From: Sphingomonas sp. TZW2008
GTDB lineage: Bacteria > Pseudomonadota > Alphaproteobacteria > Sphingomonadales > Sphingomonadaceae
Length of the DNA: 64,000 bases
Direction of reading: 5' to 3'
Assembly: GCF_002117915.1 (NCBI RefSeq)
Contig: NZ_BDJB01000001.1
Coordinates: 124,001-188,000 of the forward strand
Part shown: piece after piece, positions 1 through 8,208 of the stretch
Numbering within the stretch: the stretch's first letter is position 1
How the letters are laid out: each line of letters starts with the position of its first letter
The notes under the pieces: model-generated
What the model was told of the DNA's origin: nothing
Database searches by the model: none
Seen by the model: the letters and a program-made list of their open reading frames with translations, nothing else
Program-made: the position numbers and the translations under genes

Positions 1-83
1 GGAGCGCCCGCCATGGGTGGCACGGCCTGTTCACCAAGCACGAGCGCAGCCAGCGCCAGGCCCATCGCCGACGCGCCGATCAC
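1..83 (-). CDS. N-terminal fragment of an unidentified protein with a signal-like start (cut by window edge)
   Basis: A frame open to the left edge begins with GTG at 83-81, preceded by an AGGAG Shine-Dalgarno about six bases upstream. It encodes a short hydrophobic N-terminus (MIGASAMGLALAALVLGEQA) that looks like a signal peptide or membrane anchor. It lies just beyond motB on the same strand, so it may belong to the flagellar cluster. Only about 27 residues are visible and no family can be named. The gap to motB (84-207) holds a T-rich tract (TTTTATTT on the minus strand) after a weak GCCGG/CCGGC stem, a possible motB terminator. Confidence 0.4.
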   Translation of the reverse strand, partial: MIGASAMGLALAALVLGEQAVPPMAGA

Positions 84-207
84 ATCCTGCTCCTGAAAAA
101 CACCACGCGAACCATCTATCCCCCCCGGGACAAGATCGCGCCTCTATCGTGCGGGGAAGCGTTCGCCAAGTATTGTGACCGCTTGTTAAATAAAAGCCGG
201 CGGAGCG

Positions 208-1113
208 TTACTGGCCGAACACACCGGCGCGGTAGAGCAGGGTAATCGCGACGCGGCGGTTGCGCGGATCCATCGGATCCTTCTCGATCATCGGTTCGCG
301 ATCGGCGACGCCTTCGATGCGGTGGAAGCGGCCCTCGGGAATGCCGCCGAGCAGCAGCCGGCGGCGCGTCGCCTCGGCGCGGCTGGTGGCGAGCATCCAA
401 TTGTTCATCGCGCGCGGATCGCCGAATGGCAGGCTGTCGGTATGGCCGCGGATCATGATCGGGTTCTGCGTCGCCTTGATCCCGTCCGCGACCATGCCGA
501 TCAGCTGGGACGCGTCGCTTTCCAGCGCGGTCGTGCCGAGTGCGAACATCGAATAATCGGCATCGTCGACCAGATCGATCCGCATGCCCTGCGGCGTCAT
601 GGTGAAGCGGATGTGCTTGGCCAGCGCGGCGAGGCTCTTGCGCTCCTTGAGCTGCTGCTCGACCTGCTGCTTCAGCTTGGCGAAATTCTTGCGGTCCTCC
701 GCCGCGACCGCGTCCGGGCTGCGCAGCGATCCCTTGCGCCCGGTGCCGATATCCTTGCCGCCAGCGCCGTCGACCTTGGAGACGATCGTCGGCATGCGCG
801 AATTGCCGTCGTGCGGCCCGGTCTTCATCTGCGAGGTGACCGATTCGCCGCCGAGCAGCCCGCTGCCGCCGATGCCGAGCGATTTGGTGTTGAGGACGGT
901 CGGCGCGAAATAGTCCGCAATGCCCTTGCGCTGCTTCTCCGATGTCGCGCCGAGCAGCCACATGAGGAGGAAGAACGCCATCATCGCGGTCACGAAATCG
1001 GCGTAGGCGACCTTCCAGGCGCCGCCATGGTGCCCGCCATGCCCCTCGATATAGATCTTCTTGACGATGATCTTGGGCGGCTGGTTGTTCCCGTGGGGCG
1101 CGCGCGCGGCCAT
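208..1113 (-). CDS. motB: MotB flagellar stator protein
   Basis: This is the peptidoglycan-anchored stator subunit that couples ion flow through MotA/MotB to rotor torque. The 301-residue protein has one transmembrane helix at about 36-56 containing the MotB signature AYADFVTAMMAFFLLMWLL, with the conserved ion-binding Asp at 39. A plug-like amphipathic stretch (SEKQRKGIADYF) follows. The C-terminal third is an OmpA-like peptidoglycan-binding domain (IRGHTDSLP ... ATSRAEATRRRLL). The start codon directly abuts the motA stop, so the two are co-transcribed. Both subunits look complete. Confidence 0.95.
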   Translation of the reverse strand: MAARAPHGNNQPPKIIVKKIYIEGHGGHHGGAWKVAYADFVTAMMAFFLLMWLLGATSEKQRKGIADYFAPTVLNTKSLGIGGSGLLGGESVTSQMKTGPHDGNSRMPTIVSKVDGAGGKDIGTGRKGSLRSPDAVAAEDRKNFAKLKQQVEQQLKERKSLAALAKHIRFTMTPQGMRIDLVDDADYSMFALGTTALESDASQLIGMVADGIKATQNPIMIRGHTDSLPFGDPRAMNNWMLATSRAEATRRRLLLGGIPEGRFHRIEGVADREPMIEKDPMDPRNRRVAITLLYRAGVFGQ

Positions 1114-1977
1114 TTACTTGCCCCTGAGGCCGTCGAACACCTCGGCGAAGCCAGGCTGGTTGGTGTGCGCGATGCCCGAGCGCGCCGCTTCGATGACGAG
1201 CGGCTGCGGGTGGCCGTGGAGCGAGGCGATGATGATCTGCTTCACCACGTGATAGATCGCCGCATCGGCATCGATCACCTGCTTCAGCCGCGAGGCGAGC
1301 GGGCTGACGATACCGTAGGCGAGCAGCACGCCGAGGAACGTGCCGACCAGCGCCGATCCGATCATGCCGCCGAGGACTGAGGGCGGCTTGTCGATCGAGC
1401 CCATCGTCTTCACCACGCCGAGCACCGCGGCGACGATGCCGAGCGCGGGAAGTGCGTCAGCGAGCGACGAGAGCGTCGTGTGCGGCCCTTCCACCTCGTG
1501 GTGGTGGGTCTTGATCGCATTATCCATCACGTCCTCGACCGCGTGCACGTCGAGCGTGCCCGACGAGACGACGACGAGGCGCAGCGTGTCGGCGATGAGG
1601 GCGACCAGCGTGTGATCGGCGAGGAGCCGCGGATATTCGGCGAAGACCGCGGAGGATTTGGGATCCTCGACGTGCGGCTCGAGCGCGATCGGCCCGTCCA
1701 TCCGCAGCATCTTCATCAGCTTGCTGACGAGGAAGATGACGTCGAGATAATCCTGCTTCTTGTACTTCGGCCCCTTGAACACCTTGGCGAGGCCGCCGCC
1801 CATCGCCTTCAGCTCCTTGCCCGAATTGCCGATGATCAGCGCGCCCGCCGCGGCGCCGCCGATGATCAGCATCTCGTGCGGCAGCGCGTGCAGCACGGGG
1901 CCGAGCGCGCCGCCAGTAATGGCGAAGCCACCGAACACCATGGCAATGAGGACGACGAGGCCGATGGCGGCGAACAT
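1114..1977 (-). CDS. motA: MotA flagellar stator protein
   Basis: This is the ion-channel and rotor-contacting stator subunit, 287 residues long as usual for MotA. There are four hydrophobic segments: two near the N-terminus (about 1-25 and 33-52) and two around 170-220 (ALPALGIVAAVLGVVKTMG and GSALVGTFLGVLLAYGIVSP). A charged cytoplasmic loop between them carries the rotor-interaction region. The gene follows flgL after 117 bases with no clear terminator or strong promoter, so it may be read from the flg operon. A TTAACCAT element on the minus strand at 2017-2010 resembles a CtrA half-site. Confidence 0.95.
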   Translation of the reverse strand: MFAAIGLVVLIAMVFGGFAITGGALGPVLHALPHEMLIIGGAAAGALIIGNSGKELKAMGGGLAKVFKGPKYKKQDYLDVIFLVSKLMKMLRMDGPIALEPHVEDPKSSAVFAEYPRLLADHTLVALIADTLRLVVVSSGTLDVHAVEDVMDNAIKTHHHEVEGPHTTLSSLADALPALGIVAAVLGVVKTMGSIDKPPSVLGGMIGSALVGTFLGVLLAYGIVSPLASRLKQVIDADAAIYHVVKQIIIASLHGHPQPLVIEAARSGIAHTNQPGFAEVFDGLRGK

Positions 1978-2094
1978 GTGTTTCCCCGGGACAGGAGCAA
2001 TTCGCGCTGATGGTTAACCCGACATGGTAGCCAAGAGGTTACCGGGCGGAGGTTTTTCTATCGCTTGGCGGCGCCGGCGCGCGCGCGCGGCGGA

Positions 2095-2982
2095 TCAGCG
2101 CAGGTAATCGAACAGCGACAGGCTGGAGAGCTTGGAGAAGCTCGCCTGCGTCGCCTGGAGGATCGTCATCGTCTTCTGCAGCTCGACGATCGTCTCGGTC
2201 GGATCGGCATCCTCGATGCCCGAGCGGGCGACCTCGCGGTCGTCCGCCGCGCTCTTCAGCTGCGCGGCGAACAGATCGACGCGCGCCGCGCGCGCGCCGA
2301 GCGAGGCTTGCGTCCCGATCACCTGGTCGGCGACCGTATCGAGCGTGTCGGACGCACCCTCGGGCACCTCCTCGTCTGCACGCAGCGCGGTGACGATCGC
2401 CGTCAGCGCGGCGGCAATGTCGCTCGTCGGCGTGGCGAGGAAATCCTTGGCATTGACGGTCGCCTCGACGCTCTGCCCGTCGCCTAGCGGCATCGCCGGC
2501 GCCTTGCCGATCGCGAAGGTCAGGCCATCGCCATTCCGCGTCGCCGCCGCACCGTCGTCCTTGCCGCCGAACAGTGGCATGCCGCGCGCGTCCTTGGCAT
2601 TGGCGAGCGAGACGACCGACTGGAGGATACCGTCGAGCTCGGTCGCGATCGCCGCCTTGGCGCTCGCCGAATTGGTGCCGCTCTTCGCCTGCACGACGAG
2701 TTCGGCGGCGCGTTGCAGCCGATCGGTCATCTGCGTCAGCGTGGTGCCCGCCTGCTGCAGCGTCGACTGCGCGAGCTTGACGTTGGCCGCGTCCTGCACG
2801 CCGTCGGCGTTGGCGCGCTGGATACCCTGCAACCGCTGGTAGCCGACCGAATCGTCGGACGGCTTCAGCAGCTTCTTGCCGGTCGAAATCTGCTCGTTGA
2901 ACGTATCGAACTTCGACTGGAGCGCCTGCATCGTGCTCGTCGAGCGATCGTAGAACAGGCTGGTGGAAAGGTTGACGCTCAT
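2095..2982 (-). CDS. flgL: FlgL, hook-filament junction protein (HAP3)
   Basis: FlgL forms the second junction zone between hook and filament and nucleates flagellin polymerisation. The 295-residue protein has a flagellin-like N-terminal coiled region (QALQSKFDTFNEQISTGKKL ... SDDSVGYQRLQGIQRANAD) and a flagellin-like C-terminal helix ending LSLFDYLR. The start codon overlaps the flgK stop by one base (TGATG), so translation is coupled. The length is close to that of other FlgL proteins and nothing is missing. Confidence 0.92.
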   Translation of the reverse strand: MSVNLSTSLFYDRSTSTMQALQSKFDTFNEQISTGKKLLKPSDDSVGYQRLQGIQRANADGVQDAANVKLAQSTLQQAGTTLTQMTDRLQRAAELVVQAKSGTNSASAKAAIATELDGILQSVVSLANAKDARGMPLFGGKDDGAAATRNGDGLTFAIGKAPAMPLGDGQSVEATVNAKDFLATPTSDIAAALTAIVTALRADEEVPEGASDTLDTVADQVIGTQASLGARAARVDLFAAQLKSAADDREVARSGIEDADPTETIVELQKTMTILQATQASFSKLSSLSLFDYLR

Positions 2983-4316
2983 CAGCGGATATCCAGCAGG
3001 GTCTGCAACGTCTCGCGCGCGATCGAGATGACGCGGCTCGATGCCTGATAGGCTTGCTGGAAGCGCAGCAGGTCGACAGCTTCCGAATCGAGATCGACAC
3101 CCGATACCGCGTCGCGCGCGGCGATCGCGCCGTCGTGGATCGCGGTCTGCGCCGCGGCGATGGTGCGGCGCGTCTGGATCGCGGCGGCGTTGCCGCTGAC
3201 CAGCGCGGTCAGCCCGCCTTCGACGCCTGTCGAGCTTCGCAGCGCCTCGAGTTTGGCGAGGTTGCCGTTGCCGCGGGTACCTTCGCCGACGCTCGCCGCG
3301 GCGATGCCGCGCGGATCGTCGAGCGTCATCGTGATGTCGGTCGGCGCGGCGCCAACGGTGAACATCGCGCTGCCGGCGGTGCCGTCAAGCGTCCGCCCGC
3401 CAGCCTGCGTCTCGTTGACCGTGTCGACAAAGGTGGTCGCAAGATCGCCGAGCGCACTGCGTGCATCTGCGATCCGCTGCGCGCCGTCGACAACGCCACC
3501 GAGCGCTCCGCCGCCCGGCGTCAGCACCGACGTATCCTTGCCCGACTGCACCGCGAAGACCACCGCGCCCGCGGCGTTGCGCGCATAGCTCACGGCCGAC
3601 ACCTGGTTGCCGCTGACGAGCGCGACGCCGTTGCCGCCGCCCGCACGCACGCTGGCGCGACCGAAGCCGTCGATCGTCGCGCTGACGTCGACCAGCCCGC
3701 TCATCTTCTCGAGGATCGCGTCGCGCTGATCGGCGAGATTGGCCGCCGCCGCACTGCCCGCGCCGACGCGGCCCAGCCCGTCATTGATCTTCGCAAGCGC
3801 GGCCGAGAGCCCATTGAGATCGGCGACCGCCTGATCCGCCGTCGCGTCGAGCTCGCCCGTCGCGTTGGCGAGCGCGGCGCCGGTCGAGGTGAACGCGCCG
3901 GCTACGGCGCGCGCCTGCTCGAGCATCGCGGCGCGCGGCGCGGTGGCGGTAGGATCGGCGGCGACGCCTTTGGCCGCCGTGAAGAAGGCGGTGAGGCGGG
4001 TGTCGAGATCGGCGCCGGTGAGCGCGGTTTGGATGCGATCGAGCCACACCCCGCCCGCTTCGGTACGCGCCAGATCGGCGCCCGATGCGCGGACGGAGGC
4101 GGCCTTGAACATGTCCGCCGCGCGGCTGACGCCGGTGACGAACACGCCGTGGCCGCTGGTCGCGCCGGACGCGGTGACCGAGACGACTTCCTTCGTCGTG
4201 ATCGTGCGGCGCGAATAGCCCTCGACCCCGCCGTTCGCGATGTTCTCCGACACCACGGACAGCGCGGCCTGATTCGCGCGGACGCCCGATGCGCCGATGG
4301 AAAGAAGGTCGCTCAC
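2982..4316 (-). CDS. flgK: FlgK, hook-filament junction protein (HAP1)
   Basis: FlgK is the first junction protein assembled on the completed hook. The N-terminus carries the rod/hook-family signature (GASGVRANQAALSVVSENIAN) and the C-terminus has the matching helical end (VDLLRFQQAYQASSRVISIA). At 444 residues it is shorter than enteric FlgK (about 547), probably from reduced surface-exposed domains. It starts with GTG at 4316 and overlaps the flgJ stop in a GTGA arrangement, which implies translational coupling. Confidence 0.93.
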   Translation of the reverse strand: MSDLLSIGASGVRANQAALSVVSENIANGGVEGYSRRTITTKEVVSVTASGATSGHGVFVTGVSRAADMFKAASVRASGADLARTEAGGVWLDRIQTALTGADLDTRLTAFFTAAKGVAADPTATAPRAAMLEQARAVAGAFTSTGAALANATGELDATADQAVADLNGLSAALAKINDGLGRVGAGSAAAANLADQRDAILEKMSGLVDVSATIDGFGRASVRAGGGNGVALVSGNQVSAVSYARNAAGAVVFAVQSGKDTSVLTPGGGALGGVVDGAQRIADARSALGDLATTFVDTVNETQAGGRTLDGTAGSAMFTVGAAPTDITMTLDDPRGIAAASVGEGTRGNGNLAKLEALRSSTGVEGGLTALVSGNAAAIQTRRTIAAAQTAIHDGAIAARDAVSGVDLDSEAVDLLRFQQAYQASSRVISIARETLQTLLDIR

Positions 4317-4717
4317 GCCGGCGGCATCGCCGATCGCTGGTTAAGATCGGGTTTCGCTTCGGCCGAAGCGGACGCATCGTTGGTCTGGTCCGTCGGTTTA
4401 TCCGCCGCCGTTGCCGAAAGGCCACGCGACAGGAAGTCGGTCATCGCCTTGCCGATCCCAAGCGGTGTGTGCTCCGCCATCTGCTGGACCAGCTTCTGAT
4501 CCTGCATATCGCGGAAGGTGTCGATCGCTTGGCTGTCGAACAGCGGGTCGGCAAGCTTCGCGGCGCGCATCGACTTCAGCATCATCGCGGTGAACACCGA
4601 TTCGAACTGCTGCCCGGCCGCTGCGAGATTTTCACGCGTCTGCGCGCGCTTCAGCCCGGTATCGATTCCGGTCGCGCCGGATATGGTGCCGACGGGCGGG
4701 GGCGTGATCTGCGTCAC
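4313..4717 (-). CDS. flgJ: FlgJ-type rod-binding protein without a muramidase domain
   Basis: The 134-residue protein matches only the N-terminal rod-binding part of enteric FlgJ (AAGQQFESVFTAMMLKSMRA ... DSQAIDTFRDMQDQKLVQQMA). The C-terminal peptidoglycan hydrolase domain is absent, as is usual in alphaproteobacteria. It probably scaffolds rod assembly in the periplasm and recruits a separate lytic enzyme, for which the gene at 13655 is the candidate. The start is GTG at 4717, overlapping the flgI stop. Confidence 0.85.
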   Translation of the reverse strand: MTQITPPPVGTISGATGIDTGLKRAQTRENLAAAGQQFESVFTAMMLKSMRAAKLADPLFDSQAIDTFRDMQDQKLVQQMAEHTPLGIGKAMTDFLSRGLSATAADKPTDQTNDASASAEAKPDLNQRSAMPPA

Positions 4718-5862
4718 AGGACGATCAGCTCGGCCTTGAGCGCGCCGGCCTCCTTCAGCGCCTCGAGGATCGCGACCAGATCGGCCGGCGAGGCGCCGAT
4801 GGCGTTCACCGCCTTGACGATGTCGGCGAGCTTCGGACCGGGGGCGAGCAGGAACATCGGGCGATGCTCCTCGTCGACCGCGACGCCCGATTTCTGCTCG
4901 GTCGCGGTCTGCCCCTGACTGAACGGCGCTGGCTGGCTGATGCGCTGATTCTCGTCGATCCGCACCGTCAGCTTGCCGTGCGTCACCGCCGCCGGGCCGA
5001 CGCGCACCGCCGAATTGATGACCACGGTGCCCGAGCGCGCGTTGACGATCACCTTGGCGGGCGGCTCGGCCGAGGTGACGTCGAGATTCTCGATCGTCGA
5101 CATCAGCGTCGCGCGTACGTCTGCGCCCATTGGTGCACGGACCGCGACCGACACGGCGTCGATCGCCTGCGCGGTGCCGAAGCCCAGCCGCTGATTGATC
5201 GCGCCGGCGACGTTCTGCGCGGTGGTGAAATCGGCGCGTTGCAGGTTGAAGGTCAGCGTCGGCGTGTCGGCGAAGCCGGTCGCCACCGCGCGCTCCACCG
5301 TCGCGCCTTCCGGGATGCGGCCGGTGGAGGGGGTGTTGACGACGATCTGCGAGCCGTCCTTGCCCTCCGCGCCGAGCCCGCCGACGGCGAGGTTGCCCTG
5401 CGCCATCGCATAGACCTGCCCGTCCGCGCCGAGCAGCGGCGCCATGATTAGGCTGCCGCCGCGCAAGCTCTTCGCCTTGCCCATCGACGAGACGGTGATG
5501 TCGATCCGCTGCCCCGGCTTGGCGAACGCGGGCAGCTCGGCGGTGATCATCACCACTGCGGCGTTCTTGAGCCCCGGATTGGCATTCGGCGGCAGCTGCA
5601 GCCCGAAACGCGAGGCGACCGCCTTCATCGACTGGACGGTATATTCGAGATTGTCGTCCCCCGTGCCCGGCAGGCCGACGACGACGCCGTAGCCGGTCAG
5701 CTGGTTCGAGCGGATGCCCTGGAAGCCGCCGAGATCCTTGATCCGATCGGCCGTGGCGGGCGCCGCGATCAGCGATGCGGCGAGGCAGGCGAGGAGGAGG
5801 CGAAGCATCGTCATGGGGCGGGACCGTGCAGTCGGCATGGTTAACGGGCGGCTAAGAGGCAT
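4714..5862 (-). CDS. flgI: FlgI, flagellar P-ring protein
   Basis: FlgI builds the peptidoglycan-level bushing around the rod. A signal peptide (MLRLLLACLAASLIAAPATA) precedes the typical mature start DRIKDLGGFQGIRSNQLTGY, and the rest follows the P-ring family to its end (LEALKEAGALKAELIVL). The ATG at 5862 overlaps the flgH TGA by one base and gives a long n-region; internal ATGs nearer the signal peptide are possible starts. The second in-frame ATG sits inside a TTAACCAT element resembling a CtrA half-site. Confidence 0.95.
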   Translation of the reverse strand: MPLSRPLTMPTARSRPMTMLRLLLACLAASLIAAPATADRIKDLGGFQGIRSNQLTGYGVVVGLPGTGDDNLEYTVQSMKAVASRFGLQLPPNANPGLKNAAVVMITAELPAFAKPGQRIDITVSSMGKAKSLRGGSLIMAPLLGADGQVYAMAQGNLAVGGLGAEGKDGSQIVVNTPSTGRIPEGATVERAVATGFADTPTLTFNLQRADFTTAQNVAGAINQRLGFGTAQAIDAVSVAVRAPMGADVRATLMSTIENLDVTSAEPPAKVIVNARSGTVVINSAVRVGPAAVTHGKLTVRIDENQRISQPAPFSQGQTATEQKSGVAVDEEHRPMFLLAPGPKLADIVKAVNAIGASPADLVAILEALKEAGALKAELIVL

Positions 5863-6599
5863 CAGAACGGGCTCACCACCTGGAAGAAGCGGCTGAGCCA
5901 GCCCTGGCGGCCGGCACGCGCGACGTCGCCCTTGCCGGTATAGGCGATCTGCGCGTCGGCAACGCGAGTCGAGAGCACGCGGTTGTCGCGATCGACGTCG
6001 GCGGTGCGGACGATGCCCTTGATCTGGACGAATTCGTCGCCGCGGTTGAGCGTGACGCGCTTCTGCCCCTGGACGAGCATCGTGCCGTTGGGGAACACCT
6101 GCGCCACCGTGACCGACACTTCGCCCGACAGCGAATTGGCCTGGCCCGCGGTGCCGACACCGTTGAAATTGCGATCGCCGCTGATGCTCGCGTCGGAGCG
6201 GTTGAAGAGGTTGAGCGCGCCCGTCGTCGGTGGCGTGATGCCGAAGCCGCCACCTGAATCGAGCTTCGACGTCGACGATTTCGACGCCGCCGTCCGCTCG
6301 ACCAGCACGATCGTCAGCGGATCGCCGACGCGCCGTGCGCGCCAGCCCTCGTGCAGCGCGGCATAGCCGTCCGCTGCCTGGAAGATCGCGCCGCTTGCGG
6401 GCGCGGGGGCGGCCAGCGGCGGCGCCGCAACGGGGGCGAGGCGCACCGCGGTGAAATCCTCCGCCGGCTTCTTCTTGCCGAACAGCCCGGCTTCGGCGGG
6501 CGCGGGCACGAACGCCGCGGCGACGAGCGCCGCGGTGGCGGCGCCGAGCGCGAGCTCGATCCAGTGCGCGGCGAACGGATTGGGGGCGCGTGATGCCAT
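5862..6599 (-). CDS. flgH: FlgH, flagellar L-ring protein (no lipobox visible)
   Basis: FlgH forms the outer-membrane ring of the flagellar bushing. The conserved body is clear (GDPLTIVLVERTAASKSST ... GEVSVTVAQVFPNGTMLVQG, then VRTADVDRDNRVLSTRVADA). FlgH is normally a lipoprotein, but this 245-residue protein contains no cysteine at all. Its N-terminus instead has a hydrophobic stretch ending in AEA (VAAAFVPAPAEAGLFGKKK), suggesting cleavage by signal peptidase I. The gene lies between flgG and flgI in the usual order. Confidence 0.9.
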   Translation of the reverse strand: MASRAPNPFAAHWIELALGAATAALVAAAFVPAPAEAGLFGKKKPAEDFTAVRLAPVAAPPLAAPAPASGAIFQAADGYAALHEGWRARRVGDPLTIVLVERTAASKSSTSKLDSGGGFGITPPTTGALNLFNRSDASISGDRNFNGVGTAGQANSLSGEVSVTVAQVFPNGTMLVQGQKRVTLNRGDEFVQIKGIVRTADVDRDNRVLSTRVADAQIAYTGKGDVARAGRQGWLSRFFQVVSPF

Positions 6600-6611
6600 C
6601 GTCGTCGCCCT

Positions 6612-7400
6612 TTAGATGTTCTGGTTGACGTATTTGAGCATGTCGTCGGTCGCCGAGATCATCTTGGAATTGACCTCGTACGCCCTCTGCGTCTCGATCA
6701 TGTCGACAAGCTCTTCGACGACGTTGACGTTGGACGCCTCCAGCATGCCCTGGCGGATCTTGCCGCGCCCGTCCTCGCCCGGCACGCCGAGATTGGCGGC
6801 GCCCGACGACGCGGTTTCGACGAGGTAATTGTCGCCGATCGACTGCAGCCCCGCGGTATTGGGGAAGCTCGCCACCTGCACCTGGCCGAGGTTCTGCGCC
6901 TCGTTCTGGCCGGGGATCGTCGCCGAGACGGTGCCGTCGGTGCCGACGGTGATCGAAGTGGCGTTCTCGGGAATCGTGATCCCCGGCATCACCTGATACC
7001 CCTCCGACGTGATCAGGAGACCCTCGGGCGAGCGAGAGAAGTTGCCCGCGCGCGTGTAGCCGAGCTGCCCGCCCGGCAGCTGCACCTGGAACATGCCGTC
7101 GCCGTCGAGCGCCATGTCGAGGCTGTTGCCGGTGGTGTTGAGCGACCCTTGCGTATCGATTCGCGCGGTGCCCTGCACGCGCACGCCGGTGCCGAGATTC
7201 AGCCCGGTGGCGTACTTCGTCTCCTGCGTCGACTGCGCGCCGGGTGCGGTGATCACCTGGTAGCTCAGCGTCTCGAACGCCGCGCGGTCGCGCTTGTACC
7301 CGGTGGTGTTGACGTTCGCGAGGTTGTTCGAGATCACCCGCATGCGCGTATCCTGGGCGTCGAGCCCGGTGCGCGCAATGTGCATGGCGGCAGTGGTCAT
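6612..7400 (-). CDS. flgG: FlgG, distal rod protein
   Basis: FlgG polymerises into the distal rod. The 262-residue protein has the rod-family N-terminal motif (ISNNLANVNTTGYKRDRAAF), the central signature (GDGMFQVQLPGGQLGYTRAG) and the C-terminal helix (ELVDMIETQRAYEVNSKMIS). Length and architecture are standard for FlgG. It lies 12 bases upstream of flgH and 32 bases downstream of flgF in the operon that starts at flgB. Confidence 0.95.
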   Translation of the reverse strand: MTTAAMHIARTGLDAQDTRMRVISNNLANVNTTGYKRDRAAFETLSYQVITAPGAQSTQETKYATGLNLGTGVRVQGTARIDTQGSLNTTGNSLDMALDGDGMFQVQLPGGQLGYTRAGNFSRSPEGLLITSEGYQVMPGITIPENATSITVGTDGTVSATIPGQNEAQNLGQVQVASFPNTAGLQSIGDNYLVETASSGAANLGVPGEDGRGKIRQGMLEASNVNVVEELVDMIETQRAYEVNSKMISATDDMLKYVNQNI

Positions 7401-7432
7401 GTCTCTATCGTCCTTATTCTATCGCGCGGGGA

Positions 7433-8185
7433 TCAGCCGGGCATCCGCATGACGGAGGCGGCGCCTTCGTCCATCGTCTTGGCTTCCTTGAGCAGGTTCG
7501 CCTGCACTTCGTAGCTGCGCTGATTCTCGATCATGTCGACCAGCACCTGCGTCATGTTGACGTTGCTCTGCTCGAGCGTGCCCGACGCGACCTTGGCGTC
7601 GAGGTTCTCGGGCAGCACCCCGCCGCCGCGCACGTGCATCAGATTGTCGAGCCCCTTGGTCGTCGACGATCCCTTGTCGGAGACGACCTTGATCCGGTCG
7701 ATCACCGTCGTCTCGGTCGCCTCGGCCCCCTGCGGCACGATCGAGATCGATCCGTCCGAGCCGATCGACAGTGAATTGTACGGCGGCACGGTGATCGGCC
7801 CGCCCGAGCCCATCACCAGATAGCCGTCGCCCGTCTGCAACGTGCCCGATGCCGAGACGCTGAGGTCGCCGCGGCGCGTATAGGCCTCGGTGCCGTCGGG
7901 CGCCTGCACCGCGATCCAGCTCGTCGCGTCGGTCAGCGCCACGTCGAGGTTGCGCCCGGTCTGCGTCAGCGCGCCGACCGAGCGATCGGCGTCGGTCACT
8001 TCCTGCGCCGCGGGCGCGCGCGCCTCGAACCGGCTGCCGCCGCCCTTCAGCTCGATTCGGTCGAACACGACGCGGTCGGCGCGAAAGCCGGTCGTCGATG
8101 CGTTCGCCATGTTGTTGGCGATCGCGGCCTGCGCCGCCATGTGCGCCTTGAGCCCCGTCGCCGCAGTATAGACCAATTTATCCAT
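7433..8185 (-). CDS. flgF: FlgF, proximal rod protein
   Basis: FlgF is a rod component placed between the basal body and FlgG. The 250-residue protein has the N-terminal family motif (IANNMANASTTGFRADRVVF), a central TRRGDLSVSASGTLQTGDGY segment and the C-terminal motif VLVDMIENQRSYEVQANLLK. It is distinguished from FlgG by length, by position next to flgE and by its less conserved centre. Confidence 0.93.
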   Translation of the reverse strand: MDKLVYTAATGLKAHMAAQAAIANNMANASTTGFRADRVVFDRIELKGGGSRFEARAPAAQEVTDADRSVGALTQTGRNLDVALTDATSWIAVQAPDGTEAYTRRGDLSVSASGTLQTGDGYLVMGSGGPITVPPYNSLSIGSDGSISIVPQGAEATETTVIDRIKVVSDKGSSTTKGLDNLMHVRGGGVLPENLDAKVASGTLEQSNVNMTQVLVDMIENQRSYEVQANLLKEAKTMDEGAASVMRMPG

Positions 8186-8208
8186 GCAACGTGCCCCCGA
8201 CGCTCAGA

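Noticed and set aside
2017..2044. A weak sigma-54-like or sigma-28-like site before motA
   Set aside because: CCGGTAAC ... TTGGCT deviates at several positions and no -35/-10 pair for sigma-28 fits; no promoter is claimed.
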